64,000 nucleotides of DNA, taken from contig WPIO01000046.1 in the NCBI GenBank assembly GCA_009760855.2, forward strand, positions 265,001 through 329,000, read 5' to 3'. The stretch's first letter is position 1; each line of letters opens with the position of its first letter. Below are positions 44,546-57,074 of the stretch, piece after piece. Below the pieces are notes generated by a model. It saw only the letters and a program-made list of their open reading frames with translations. It was not told the origin of the DNA and made no database searches. The stretch comes from Cristatella mucedo. Its lineage: Eukaryota; Bryozoa; Phylactolaemata; Cristatellidae. The position numbers were made by a program, and so were the translations under genes.

Positions 44546-45214
44546 ATAAAGTCTTCAAGTCCCAGAGTATGGATAATAAATGTATGGACAATGTGCATGG
44601 ACAATATGGAGAATTTATTAGCTGTTACATTCCTCCACTTAAAGACCGTTGGCAACAGAAGCTTTAGCTCTGCAGGTCCTAGACTGTGAAACTCACTTCC
44701 ACGATTCTTACGAAACGGCAACTACTCTCCTGCTGCCGACTATGGAACATCCTTTCCAGAGGTCCTGAGTTGCTACTTCCATGCTACTCATTATCTCATC
44801 TGCTCTCCTGGCTCTGCTATGCTTCCCACTTTCTCTTGGCTGCGTGAGAGGAAGTCCATTGCCTACCGAATGCGTGCCGAAAGCCGCTCAGGTTGTGAGT
44901 GCGCTATACAAAACTCTTCTTCTGCGTATTACCCACATAGTCTTTGTCGCTTTTTGGAGTTACAGTCTGAGAGACATTACATATCAAGTCAGTATCCATA
45001 ATGCAGACAACTCTGCCTCAAACAATGGTGCGTCGTATGACGAAGGAATCGTACCCTGCGAAACAGGCGGCCCTTTCTAAAACCAAGTAAAGCTCAGAAC
45101 GTCTACTGATTGTAGCGCCCGGTCGTTGCGAAGTCGCCCGATGGGGGGGGGGAGGAAATGTTTTAAACGCATTTTTTATCGCAGCAACGGAACACTAACT
45201 ATTAGGAGCACCGA

Positions 45215-45366
45215 GCCGTATTACAGAGAAGTCTTAGCCGATTGAACAGCCTCGTTTGCATAGCGGCAGACGAGCCTCTCAGATCGGCTCTCGCCGCCAC
45301 CGCTCGCTAGTTGGCAATTAAGGAGGATCGCCCGATCGCCCGATCGCAGGATTCGAACGCGCGGTC
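45215..45366 (-). mobile_element. SINE T2, reverse
   Basis: Reversed tail (GCCGATTGAACAGCCTCGTT, TGCATAGCGGCAGACGAGCC) and B box GCAGGATTCGAACGCGCGGT at the right end. Confidence 0.6.
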
Positions 45367-45841
45367 GTGCGTAGCAGCGCGAGCAGCTGTCGCCTCCCGC
45401 GGCGCCTATCGCGACAACCGCTGCGAGGGTTCGCCCTCCGCCCATCGCCGCCCGCCGAAGGCAAGGGAGGCGTTACCGAAGCGGTGAGCGAGCGCTGCCG
45501 ACGCCTCCGGCCGGACGGCGAGTCGCCGGTAGCGGCACCAGCTCGGCTGCCGCTGCTAGCGCGACCGACGCGCTGGGTGCCGTGGGCGTGGACTAATCGT
45601 CCCGCGCTGCTCTGCGAGCGTAGTCCTTATGCAATTGACGAGCGAGGACTTAATGCCGGCTTCCCGAGATGTTCAGTGCCGCTGCTGTTAAATTAGCGCC
45701 GCGTCCATCCACTAATGATTGCCCCACGTGCAGCAGGCGGTTGGGCAGTAGACTCGGCGCAGCGTTCGGCCTTTGATGTAGGGGATGCTGCCCGCCGCCG
45801 CTGCTGCACTTCCCGACTGAAGCGGTTCAGCCATCTCGCAT

Positions 45842-45950
45842 AGATAATAATATAACAGTAATAGAACATTTGCATTTGATATAGCACCCTCAGAGAATTC
45901 AATCTCTTTCCAGGCGCTTCGCATTTGCTGCAAAGGAAGCACGATCGTGG
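45842..45950 (-). mobile_element. LINE-A 3'-end fragment in the GC-rich block
   Basis: Reversed tail, stem-loop (ATAGCACCCTCAGAGAATTC) and TTTGCTGCAAAGGAAGCACG. It interrupts GC-rich sequence, so it inserted after that block formed. Confidence 0.7.
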
Positions 45951-46141
45951 GGTTAACGGTAGCTGTGCAGGGGCTCGTGCGTGGGCGCGCGATCGCAGCG
46001 CGACGAAGAGCGAAGCCTCCACGAGCGAGTCGTCGCGTTGTCGACGACGGCTGTATTACGTAGCATACAGGCGGCAACATAAGCGAGCGAGCGCGCATAC
46101 TGGCAGTACCCGTCGTGCGTGCTGCTCCGGAGCACGTGGTG

Positions 46142-46250
<109 letters not shown>

Positions 46251-46695
46251 GGATAGCGTGCGTACCGGCCGACGCACAGGCAGAAAGTCGGCAATTGCGC
46301 AGCAAGAAACGCGTCGCGTGCCGGCAAGGAGCGCGCCCGCTGGGCGGACGGAACGGGAACGTCGGCGGGGGGGGGGGGGGGCGGGACGGGACCGCACGAT
46401 GACACGCCCGCAACTGTACGTTTGGGAGCGATAGACAGGTCTCTTTTAGCGTTCTCGTGCGAGCTGGTGCCTCCGCGAGACTCCCCAAGAGTTGCTGCGC
46501 CCGGAGCCACTGCGAATACGCCGCGGAGACGCCGCGAGCGGCTCGATGCCGCGCCGATACTGTTGGGACGAGTGCCAGCGTCAGATCGGCGGCAAAGTTG
46601 GATTGAGGATTTCAGCCGCGCGCGTTCCCCCCAGTACATTGGCCTTTTAAGCACGCCCTCCCTCGCGGCAGGGCTGGGGGGACTGGGAGCGCCTA

Positions 46696-46697
<2 letters not shown>

Positions 46698-46788
<91 letters not shown>
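46698..46788. repeat. (GGC)30 trinucleotide repeat
   Basis: About 30 uninterrupted GGC units. They lie inside a 149-codon open frame (46422-46871) that would read polyglycine, and a minus-strand frame that would read polyproline. Neither frame shows other protein features. Confidence 0.95.
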
Positions 46789-46791
<3 letters not shown>

Positions 46792-47182
46792 AGCGCAAAT
46801 TCGAGCTACCGCATGCGGGTAGGCACGACGAATATGCGCGAATACGCGCGCCGCCCACTCGTCTAAACTAAGCCGCGACAACGCGGCAGCCAGCGCGCAC
46901 CGCCAGCCGCCGGCCGTCGGAGCGTCTGCCGCCGGCAGAGAGCGGCGTGGCGAACAAGGTGGAGCAGCGCACACGAACGTCGCTGCAAAGGTACAAGCAG
47001 TCGCAGTTCGAGCAGCAGCACCTCTAGAGCGCTAAGCCTCGCCGAGAGTCGTCGACAGCGAGGGACGCTGCGTTCCTACCTCCTACCGCCGAAACCGCGC
47101 CAACTTCAGCCGCGGAGGTCGCGAGCAGCCCCTGGTACGGGGCGACCTGCCTAGTTCCCACCTACAAGAAGGAGGAGTTCCG

Positions 47183-47371
47183 ATGGCGACGCCTGCCGGC
47201 CAGCACGATTCAGAGCTGCTGCAGCAGCCCCGCTCCGCCCCGCCCCGCTCCGCCCCGCCCCACCCTGCCCCGGTTAGAGATTCGATCGCAATTCGAGCGA
47301 TGGCGACTGCGCTGCTCAGCTGCCGCTCGCCGCTCGCCGCTTCATCGAACCGCGAAATCGTTATTCGATAA
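47183..47371 (+). CDS. possible first exon in the GC-rich block (weak)
   Basis: An ATG in the context TTCCGATGGCGACG begins MATPAGQHDSELLQQPRSAP and runs 62 codons in a CpG-rich setting, which would suit a first coding exon. The remaining residues come from a CCCCGCTCCGC tandem repeat, and the frame ends without an obvious donor. There is no family match. Confidence 0.12.
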   Translation: MATPAGQHDSELLQQPRSAPPRSAPPHPAPVRDSIAIRAMATALLSCRSPLAASSNREIVIR

Positions 47372-47830
47372 CCCTACGCCGAAGTCGGCGCGCCAGGGAT
47401 GCGAGAAAGCAAACAGTAGCGACATTCGGTTGAGCGGCTGAACGCTGCACGGCAGACAGATAGACACGCGCGAGCGCGCAAACAGACAGCGAGCGCCGCT
47501 CGCACCCGAATGGCGGGCGTGTTTTTGTTTACCTAGCCACGGCCAGGGGCCTGCGACGCGCTGCCGGGGCGGGCGAGCGGCGCTGAAACGGGCCGGTCGG
47601 ATTTTTCTTTAAAATGTCAATCTAGTCTATTTCCTCTGATGTTTATCGAGCTCTTCGATGCGCTCGACAAACTTGATTGATGGCTTCGTCGGACGGGAGA
47701 GGGAGACGGCGAGCACGTGACGGTAGACGAGGATTGCACTTATAAGATCCGACCTTTTTTCCTTTCTGTCTATCTCTTCAACGAGCGATTCATTAAAGCA
47801 ACATCGCAGCAAATCGCAGAGCACGACCAT

Positions 47831-47955
47831 GTACTGTAATGTATCTCCGTCTGTAACTCCACAAAGTCATAAAGACCATGTGGGTGTTACGCAGGAGAGT
47901 TTTGTATAGCACTCACAGCCTAAGCGGCTTTCGGTACGCATTCGGTAGACAAGCC
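47831..47955 (-). mobile_element. LINE-B 3' fragment
   Basis: TGTACTGTAATGTATCTCCG then GTAACTCCACAAAGTCATAA and CGGCTTTCGGTACGCATTCG mark the reversed LINE-B end. Confidence 0.7.
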
Positions 47956-48017
47956 ATCGGAGTCCAGTGCGCTAGCGTACTAGAGAGCTTCCGCCGGTTG
48001 TAAACGAGCTAACCGCC

Positions 48018-48062
48018 GAGCTGGTTTGGCCCAGCGGTTCAGACGCTCGCCAGGGCCGATAG
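48018..48062 (+). mobile_element. SINE T1 head fragment
   Basis: Only the A-box half (GCTGGTTTGGCCCAGCGGTT CAGACGCTCGCC) remains. Confidence 0.4.
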
Positions 48063-48634
48063 GCGAATCGGAGCGCTGAGCGTGAGCTGCTGCCAGCCTA
48101 TAAACGGGTCTGCCGGAAGTCATCTGCCGCGTCAGCCGTACTATTCAGGCTATCGTTTGTGCCTTTTCTAATACGATGTTGTTGATGCTGGGCGCAGAAT
48201 ATCGAGCGATGTGTCGTCACCATTGTCGTAGTGCGAGCTTCAGGTCTTTGTGCATACCGAGCGTTGTGCTGCTACCCGAGCTAGTGAGGGCCTCGCAGTC
48301 CGAGCAGCAGTACGCTGCTCGTCGGAGCGTGCAGAAACTCTTCATGCCGCGGCCGAGCGCCCTCGCCTAAGGGGGACGGACGAGAGAGACCCGTCGGCCG
48401 AGGTCAGCGGAGGGGGACCGCTCACTCCGGGTTGGCGCGGCGTTGTGGGGGGCCGAGCGCACCGCGAAGCTTGAACGGAGCGGGCCACGTTTCAGGTGGG
48501 GCGTGCCCCGTCGGCGTCGTTGGCGGATAATGTTCCTTGATGACGGCTGCAAGCGCCGGCTGTTTCTTATCGAACCACCCTCGAGGGAATACATCTAGCT
48601 CAAGACAGGAAATACGAGCGAGATGCGCAGCGTC

Positions 48635-49288
<654 letters not shown>

Positions 49289-49789
49289 TGAGCTAGCGCT
49301 CGCGTCCCTGTGGCAAAATGCGCCCGGGGGGGGGCCGATAAGTCTGAGTGTAAGTCAGAGCGTGGTCTGATACTTGGATTGTAGCTTTTGAAGCCAGCAG
49401 TGGCTGAAAAATCCACACAACTCGTTCGTCTGACAGTTATTGTTTTCAAGCTACCCGTGGCGCGCGCTCCGCCGCCTGCGGCGCGGCACCGCCATAGCAA
49501 CCCCGTCGGCGCTCGAGGACGGGCGGACGGAGGGGGGGCGGCGGTGCCTGGAAGCGATTCTCTCGCGCCTCTGGTCTCGGTGGCCGTGCACTGAACTCCT
49601 GACGACATTTTGCAGCTGATCTAGCAGCAAGGGCGGAGCCAGGATTTCCAGGTTGGCGGGCAAAGGTCCAGGTGGGGAGCAAGAGCCCCTTGCCTCCCCC
49701 CAAGGCCTGGGGGAATTAGCCCAGGGTATAGTACTTCCCTCTGTCCATTGGGGGGGGGGGGGGGCAATTGACCCCAGGTGCCGACACTC

Positions 49790-49940
49790 TTTAACAGCCT
49801 CATTTGGATAGCAGCAGAACTGCCGTAGCGGCTATCGCCCCCGCTTGCAGTCGGCAATGCAGGATCGCCCACAGTACGATTCGAACCCGCGACCTCAGTG
49901 GTGAAGAGCGAGCATCTTACCCCCCCTGGGCTATCATGAC
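49790..49940 (-). mobile_element. SINE T2, reverse, best preserved
   Basis: Reversed tail (TTTAACAGCCTCATTTGGAT, AGCAGCAGAACTGCCGTAGC), then the B box ACGATTCGAACCCGCGACCT and A box CTTACCCCCCCTGGGCTATC. On the minus strand the head folds like a tRNA with the sequence AGCCCAGGGGGGTAAGATG. Confidence 0.65.
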
Positions 49941-51809
49941 CCTAGCGTCATTCTTCCTTCTTTCAAGCCCTTAAGATATCCCTCCGGGGTTGTCACTACA
50001 AACATCCGGCTGACGGGTCAGCCATTTTTTAAATATTTTCCTGGAGCCTAGGCGAAATCCTCGGAAGAAGGCCAAAAAGCCACACGCAGTACGTTACGTC
50101 CCCGCAATAGCCGTTCCCTGCAAGGGTGCGACTGGCAAGAATTTTTTTATTATTAAGTTTGATGTAATCTTTCTTAACTATTTTAATAGTCCATCTTTTT
50201 GACGACGTATTTGGCGATTACAGCAGTAGCATACCGACAGCAGCCTAAGCGCAACCAGGATTACGGAATTATCTATTGAGCGCCCGATCTTGACCTTAGG
50301 GCCCAAGAATCCTAGTCAGGCCGAAGGGGCGTTCAGCAGCCCGTAGCACCTCCTTCCGCTTGGTCCTAGCCGAGCTCCACAGCCCAGCCCCCTTCGATGC
50401 GCGCATGCATGGCAAGTGCCCCGTACTGTAGCTTGCATCGGCCTCGTTCGCACGCCGCTAGCCTCGTTCGCGCGACGCTCGGCCGAGTTGCCCGGGGCAG
50501 CGGATCCGATCGATCTCACTCCGCGAATCGCTCAGGCGCGCTTAGGTGCGCTGCCTCGTCTCGCGCGGCGCTCGTAAGCGCCGCGTCCAGCGAGCTACCG
50601 CCCTTAGCCGAAACGGCGGCGGTGCTAGTCAACGCTTACGATGTCCTCGATTTGTCAACGTATCTGCATTGCTGCTCGTCCCGGTGTCGTCGCAAGGTGT
50701 CCGCTCATATCCGCGCCACTCGCCCGTAGAGGTCGCTCGGGTTGAGGAGGAGCTGCAGCAGTCGTCGTGGCGACGCTATGAAAGACGCGGGCGTCAGCAA
50801 GCGTGCTTGCTCTAGCGCAGCAGTTAGGCGTAGCGAGGTGGTACACTTCATCGCGGTACGATTCGGTCGTGCGGCGCAGAAGTAGGGGGGCTGGCTGCAG
50901 CTGTCGGCAGTTGGAAGATGGGTTAGTAGAGACGGATACGGAGTGGGGATAATAGAGGGGGTACGGGTGGCGGGTTGGTGGCAGTCGGAAGCGAAGGGGC
51001 CCACAGAGAACTTTCTTTTTGAATTCGGAAGACGTGCAAAACCGAGAAATTTTTTCTGATGGCAGCACTGGTATGCTAAAAAAATGAGTGCGGGAGCAGA
51101 GTGAGGTGGCGGAGCTAGCAGTTGATGGCTTCTTTTAAGGCATGTCGGTCGCTGGACTTTTTAGCCGTAGGGGCAGGAGCGCAGCAGCAGGAGCCACTCG
51201 CCATCGCCATTTGCGGGAACCGCCGGTCAAACCTCCCCTTAGGGCGGGCCTTCGCACGATTTGCCGCCAGTCAAGATGAAGGTCTTGCCCCCCTCCCCCG
51301 TTACTTAATCCTGGCGTGGCACTCTAAGCCGTGCAGCTGGGCTTTTGTCACAGCTCGGCTTGAGCGGCTGACCGCAGCTTAATGGATGAACCGAAGCTAT
51401 CCGACGTCAGCGACTGCAGAGTGCGGCAGGGCCATCTATTGCCGTCTTGGCATATCTCAGAGCGCTTTCCATGTATCAGCACACTTGCCGGTCCATCAGC
51501 AGTTGTCTTGCTGGGCTATAGAGAGGAAGGAGCAAGCATTCTCTAGAAGGCAGCGCGTGCTGAGTCATTATGCGTCAGCCTCTACAGTGCGACGCGGCGC
51601 AAATTCTAGATCGGTAAGCCAAGTTCTTGGTAAAGTGATGTGACTGAAACCGTTGTCGGATACCTAATTACCTGGTGGACTGCGCCGGTCTTGGAGCCTA
51701 CTCTCCAACGGGTCAAGAAGTCCGAACATTCCGATATCTTGACTTGAACTTGTTAGAGGCTATTTTCGCGATTTGCCCCACTCACCCCAGGTTTTAGTCA
51801 AGGGGCAGG

Positions 51810-51885
51810 ATGCTTGAACTTAACGACCCCGCGACGTCGCAGGTTCGAATCCGGAAGCAGCTAAACCCTCAGCGCCCCCTATAAG
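51810..51885 (+). mobile_element. possible SINE T2 head
   Basis: GATGCTTGAACTTAACGACC then GACGTCGCAGGTTCGAATCC has the A/B-box layout of the T2 head; the tail is missing. Confidence 0.35.
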
Positions 51886-51920
51886 CCGGTCGAATGGCAC
51901 CAAGGCTCTCCGGCAACGAA

Positions 51921-51921
51921 C

Positions 51922-51958
<37 letters not shown>

Positions 51959-52045
51959 CACTTGATAAAGCGCCCTCAGAGAAATCAATCTCTTTCTAGG
52001 CGCTTTACATTTGCTGCAAAGGGAAACGCGATTGAATGGTGAGTA
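51921..52045 (-). mobile_element. LINE-A 3'-end fragment with (TAA)12 tail
   Basis: A reversed copy has a clean TAA tail at 51923-51957, a well kept stem-loop (AAAGCGCCCTCAGAGAAATC) and TTTGCTGCAAAGGGAAACGC. The regular tail suggests a younger insertion. Confidence 0.75.
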
Positions 52046-52208
52046 GCTGAATGAGGCTGCTGAATTAGCTGAACTTACTCGCGACTGGTTGCGACACTGC
52101 TGCTCCACGGCCACCATAAAAAAAGGGAATCCCACGGTCGGCGGCACGACATACAGCCTGAGCGTATGCGCCGGCAGCAGGTCTGCGTCCTTTGAGTGCT
52201 CTTGGTGT

Positions 52209-52242
52209 CAAAGGCAGGACCTGCGGGCAGGACCTGCCTTTG
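52209..52242. repeat. nested direct and inverted repeat
   Basis: GGCAGGACCTGC occurs twice in tandem, and the outer CAAAGGCAGG pairs with CCTGCCTTTG. Confidence 0.6.
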
Positions 52243-53655
52243 TTGCATGTTCTAAGGCTCTGGTAGCCTACCGGACTTAGGCTGCTTACCCAACAGTGCA
52301 AGTAAAAGTCAACTAAGAATTTCACAGCTATCGGATCGCGTTTTGCTGGGCTACTGTCTCTCCTATTTTCACCTTTGGCCTCTGGCCTTTTGCATCGTAC
52401 TCGCTGCCTCACCGCTCTTGGATAGCTATCCTAGCTGCTCTCTTGACTGGAAGGGGGCAGCCTCCAATGGCCTTTATTTTAAAATGTCCACCCTTATAAT
52501 AAGTACTTATAATAAGCACGCTCTTTACTTCGAAACCGCGAGTACTTGTGACATTATACTCGAGTGTCAAGCCTTGATCAAGCCCTTGAGAGGCTACGCC
52601 CACTATTGCCTTTTGTTTCTTTTCTGCTCCAGCAAGAAAACGAGGCAACATTGCTTTTGGTCCGCATTCCGCACCTCAAGATCCTCGGATCATTCTATAC
52701 TTGAGCACCAGCGATTCTTTCGCCTGCATCTATACGGTATTTTCGATTACTCTCGCGGTTTTTTGTAATCTTTTCATTCGTTGCTAATATCCGAGTGAAG
52801 GTCACCAGTTCGCATGCACCGCTAGACGTTAGACCGAGTTACTTGATGAATAGCTTACACCCTCATGCACCTTCTTCGATAGTCAGCCCGCAAAGCCGCG
52901 AAGATTTAGCGAAAGCAACGGTGGTGTAGACTTCTATAGAGCACCCTAAGTAAGCTCAAGATGCTTCACTTCAAGCACCCGGTGGCAGCAGACATCGTGC
53001 GAGATGCGCTTTCATTGCACTCCGTCTATTCCTATTTACTCTCTAACCTTGGGGGCGATTTCAAGGAATCGCCTAAAATTTGAAAATTTAGTTCAAAGTT
53101 ACATCCTGTCAGCAGGCTATGTGTATCTAAAACGGTTCTGTTTTATGCAGTTCGGCTGACTTTGCAGAGTTTCTTATCTTCTCATCCCTCGCGAAATTTT
53201 AGGTCGTCTCGTTACGCCCAGAGCAGGTAGCACTTACTTTTCACCAGATTCGCTTATTATTTAAGACTAGCGGCGAAGATCCGTGAAAAATCACTGGACA
53301 TCGTTATATGGATTATCAGCGTCATCCCTTGGTCTCTGTTCGTTGCTGAGGTCTACGTAAGGCACGTACTCGCTGAGCATCTACAGCGCGACGCTCATTG
53401 GCTTCTTCGTCAGCCTTTTGCTATTGCTGCGTTCGATGAGCGTGACGTTTACGTCAAGTTTCTAAAGCCCGATGCTGTTTGACTTCTTTTTGCTGTTTGT
53501 ATCTTTGTCTCTCATGTTAGTGCCTACGATAGTTTAGCAATTTTTAGGCGAGCTTCGCTCTTTTTCCTATGAATCCATTGTTGCCTACCGAAACAGTGAA
53601 TTCTCTTTCGAAAACGAATGCCTATCTTATTTTTTTTCCATGCGCAACTAACCTG

Positions 53656-53679
53656 AAGAGAGAGAGAGAGAGTGAGAGT

Positions 53680-53744
<65 letters not shown>
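53656..53744. repeat. (GA)n microsatellite, 89 bp
   Basis: An AG run with GAGTGGG interruptions near its start. Confidence 0.97.
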
Positions 53745-53745
<1 letters not shown>

Positions 53746-54282
53746 ATTGAGCATGTACCTTTATCAAGCCGACTCATATAACCAAATCAAAAGTTCTGGA
53801 AATTTCGTATGCTCTTGGACAAAGGTTGTATTCCGTATGCAAATGTAATGAAATTTAATGTGTAACTATACGAGCAGTGCGTTTTGCCATTCGCCTTTAC
53901 ATTCGCGTGGGCTCTCGTCCCACTAGTCAGCGCGAGCTAGCGAATCACAAGGGACTTCCGCTTACGGGACAAACTCCTTTAAAGCTACGGCAGGCGATCA
54001 TTCTACAAGGGTTTAATATAATCCAACGCTCCACATAAGACACGCAGATCAGACGTTCTCCAGACATTGCGAGAATGTAGCCTTCAGCCAGGCGGAGAAG
54101 ACTGGTCAGTAGATAGAACCAATTGCAGGATGCTCCCATAAAGCGGTTGAGAATAAGCACCAGACTGAATTTTGCTGATCCTTGTCATCTGCAAGAATTA
54201 ACCAAAATATGCGGTCCTTAGAGTTGCTTAGAAAGCTACTGTCTTCTGCATGTTTGTGACTCAGCAGGGAGTGCGACGCGCT

Positions 54283-54428
54283 GGTTCGGCCCAGTGGTTA
54301 AGGCGCTTGCCGACCAAGGTCAAGGTGAATGTATTTAGTGACCGAGGTTGTGGGCTCGAGCCCCAAGGCATTTGTGAAGTGCCGGAATAGAGGTTACGTT
54401 CTCTTAGGATGATATTCGAATGAAATAC
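54283..54428 (+). mobile_element. SINE T1 with internal duplication
   Basis: A box GGTTCGGCCCAGTGGTTAAG, then GACCAAGGTCAAGGTGAATG, B box GTGGGCTCGAGCCCC and tail GAAGTGCCGGAATAGAGGTT. The linker is longer than in other T1 copies. Confidence 0.7.
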
Positions 54429-54487
54429 ACACACATATCTATGTATCTGTGTATCTGTGTATCTATGTATCTATGTATCTATATAAT
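54425..54487. repeat. (TATCTATG)n short repeat
   Basis: Variants of TATCTGTG and TATCTATG bridge a SINE T1 tail and a LINE-B 3' end. Confidence 0.8.
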
Positions 54488-55116
54488 GTAATGTATCTCC
54501 GTCTGTAATTATACAAAGTCATAAAGACCATGTGGGTGTTACGCAGGAGAGTTTTGTATAGCGCACTCACAGCCTGAGCGGCTTTCGGTACGCATTCGGT
54601 ACCCAACAGACTTCGTCTCACGCAACAAAGAGAAAGTGGGAAGCAAAGCAGAGTCAGGAGAGCAGTTGAGGTAGTGAGTAGCATGGAAGTAGCAGCTCAG
54701 GACCACTGAAAAGGATGTGCCATAGTCGGCAGCAGGAGAGTAGTTGTCGTTGAGTAAGAATTGTGGAAGCGAGTTCCACAGTCTAGGACCTGCAGAGCTA
54801 AAGCTTCTGCTGTCGCCAACTGTCTTTAAGCGGAGGAATGGGACAGCTAATTTATTGTCCACACAGGACCTGAGGGTGCGAACAGGCTGAAACTGGTGCA
54901 GCAGTTCAGCTAGGTACGAAGGAGCCAAGCCGTGGCAGGCCTTGTGGGTCAGCGTAAGAACTTTGCTCTGTATCCGTTTTTCAACCGGCAGCCATCCTAG
55001 CTCTTTCAGCAAAGGAGACACGTGCTCAAACCGCTGGGACTTGAAGACTAGCCTTGCAGCCATATTCATAGTCAGCTGCAGTGGCCTAATAGCTTTCTTT
55101 GGCAGCCCAGCCAAAA

Positions 55117-55121
<5 letters not shown>
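54484..55121 (-). mobile_element. LINE-B copy, 5'-truncated
   Basis: A well preserved copy encodes LAGLPKKAIRPLQLTMNMAA, RFEHVSPLLKELGWLPVEKR, QSKVLTLTHKACHGLAPSYL and WNSLPQFLLNDNYSPAADYG over the minus strand. The 5' break coincides with a CA/TA microsatellite. Confidence 0.8.
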
Positions 55122-55163
<42 letters not shown>

Positions 55164-55187
55164 TATATATATATATATATATATATA
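55121..55187. repeat. (CA)n followed by (TA)n
   Basis: A CA run of 40 bp and a TA run of 26 bp sit at the truncated 5' end of the LINE-B copy. Confidence 0.95.
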
Positions 55188-55479
55188 CATAAATTAGCCA
55201 AGTGAAACAGAAAATGCCGTGCATGCACGATTTGGGGCTGCTGGTTGAATCGAAGCACATACACGTGCCTCGAACAGTAAGTACTAGGACGCTAAGATAC
55301 CACGAAGACACCGACCCGGACGATAGCAGAATAGTAAAACAAGATGCCGACCTCGGGGATTAGGGAAGGTCCAAACAGAGCTTCTGTGTGTGCAATGCAT
55401 CTCTGTGCTTCTTAGTATGAGTGCTTATATTAAAAATTCCATCAGGAAGTAGAACGTGTCTGCAAAGTTGGAAATACTT

Positions 55480-56104
55480 TAGCCAAGAAACAAAAATCGG
55501 CTCAAAATTGGCTCTGCCAGCGTATCTCCTGTTGAATCTGCACGAAATCTAGGTGCCATGTTCAAAAGTGACCTTTGATTAGACGACCACATCAGTTCCA
55601 CAGTCAAATATGCCTACTTTCAGTTATGTAACATTGCTAAATTGCGTGCTCGTTTAGACAGGGATACCACATCTAAATTGGTCCATGCAATTGTGACATC
55701 CCGTCTCGATTTCTGTAACTCACTGCTTGCTGGTCTACCGGCCTGTGCAATCAGCTTACAGCTGGTGCAAGCTTGACTGTCGTGAGCGTCGCAGTTTCCA
55801 CATCACACTACTTCTAACTGACATGCACTGGGTCTCAGTCAAGAAACGCATCGACTTCAAGGTTCTGTCACTCACTTTTAAGTCTCTTCATTCTTTGGCT
55901 CCATCCTACTCATCAGATCTACTCCACACCAGGCTAAGCACCGGACCACTCGCTTTTCGAAATCAAATCGTTTACATATACCACATACCAACCTCAAATC
56001 CGTTGGAGAACGTGCTTTTAGTTCGTATACTCCCAAATCGCGGAGCTTCCGACTGGCGTCACGACATTCCCTAATTTGACCTCATTTAAAAGAAACTAAA
56101 GACG
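55480..56104 (+). mobile_element. LINE-A copy, 5'-truncated, older
   Basis: It covers the RT C-terminal coding region (SARNLGAMFKSDL through SFHITLLLTDMHWVSVKKRI) with many substitutions and ends abruptly before the 3' UTR. Confidence 0.7.
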
Positions 56105-56512
56105 TCCAACAGTCTAGAAATACCTCGTACAAACCTTAAATCCTTTGGAGACCGTGCATTTAGGTCATATGCTCCCAAAGCCTGGAACTCCCTCCCGACC
56201 TGCGTCAGAACATCCCCTGACCTGACCACATTTAAAAGGAACTTAAAAGCGCACCTATTTATGACAGCATTTAGTGGGTCCCTGTGATTCGTCCTTTGTG
56301 TGCTTATGTGTGCCGACTCTGTGCATTCTGCCCCTAACCTAACCACATTTTCATGCTGAGCCTGTGGGTTTCATATTTAACCATGTTATGCTGGGGTCAT
56401 TGAGCATGCTACCGCTAACCATTCGATCGTGCTTCCGTTACAGCAAATTTAAAGTGGCTAGATTGGATTCTCTGAAGGCGCTATAACAAGTGTATTATTA
56501 TTATTATTAACA
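56105..56512 (+). mobile_element. LINE-A 3' copy, younger
   Basis: This starts CAACAGTCTAGAAATACCTC and is close to base-for-base the master copy from 63329 on, through the 3' UTR and stem-loop to an ATT tail. It abuts the older, more diverged copy upstream. Confidence 0.7.
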
Positions 56513-56645
56513 AGGTGCTTGCAGTTCACGACCCTGGTCACTGGTTCGAGGTCTGCACCAGGCAATTTGTATCTGTCCACAGCAAACAGGAGTGATAGCT
56601 TGTAAGGCTCTTCTTTCTTTATAAAAAAGAGGGAGTTGAATCAGC
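56505..56645 (+). mobile_element. SINE T2
   Basis: Degenerate head (CACTGGTTCGAGGTCTGCAC) and tail (GTGATAGCTTGTAAGGCTCT, AAAAGAGGGAGTTGAATCAG). It follows the tail of a young LINE-A copy. Confidence 0.5.
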
Positions 56646-57074
56646 CTCAAATAAGCCTAAACTCAACACTGGAAGCCCTAAGCCCATGCCATTATAGTTA
56701 TCATCTTGTATTTAATAAACAAGAACTGAAATACATCGCTTTGGCATACTACGACTGGGGAACATTTTATGGACATGTGGTACCAGTGGTCGTTATCTGT
56801 CCTACTACGATATGGGTGAGCATCTGCTACGATATGGGTGAGCATCTGTCCTTGCAGATTGATGTACTCTGCCGAGAACTTTTTACTTGATTGATAATTA
56901 TTATATTCATGATATTTGTGTAACACCCTTAAAGAACCATATCTCTTACTGGGCACATAAAGATATGCTAGAAAGAAAGCATGTCAAATTAGTATACATG
57001 GACCAAGCAAATGCTGTGAAGAACAGGTGCGTTTTTAGCTTTCTTTTAAATTTCATCAAGCAAGTAAAGTATAG

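Larger units (their letters stand above)
43435..45000 (+). mobile_element. LINE-B copy with two nested insertions
   Basis: The longest LINE-B copy begins in the RT (LLDLSVAFDTIDHDVLLERL), continues after an insert at 43757-43827 with FYAEDTLLYLSFKPSE (catalytic box changed to AED) and SLLAGLPPKAIRLQQMAVNM, then after a LINE-A scrap at 44465-44545 with the C-terminal part and 3' UTR. It is non-functional. Confidence 0.75.
52046..54282. other. unassigned sequence
   Basis: Only the small palindromic repeat at 52209 and a GA run are recognisable. Confidence 0.5.
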
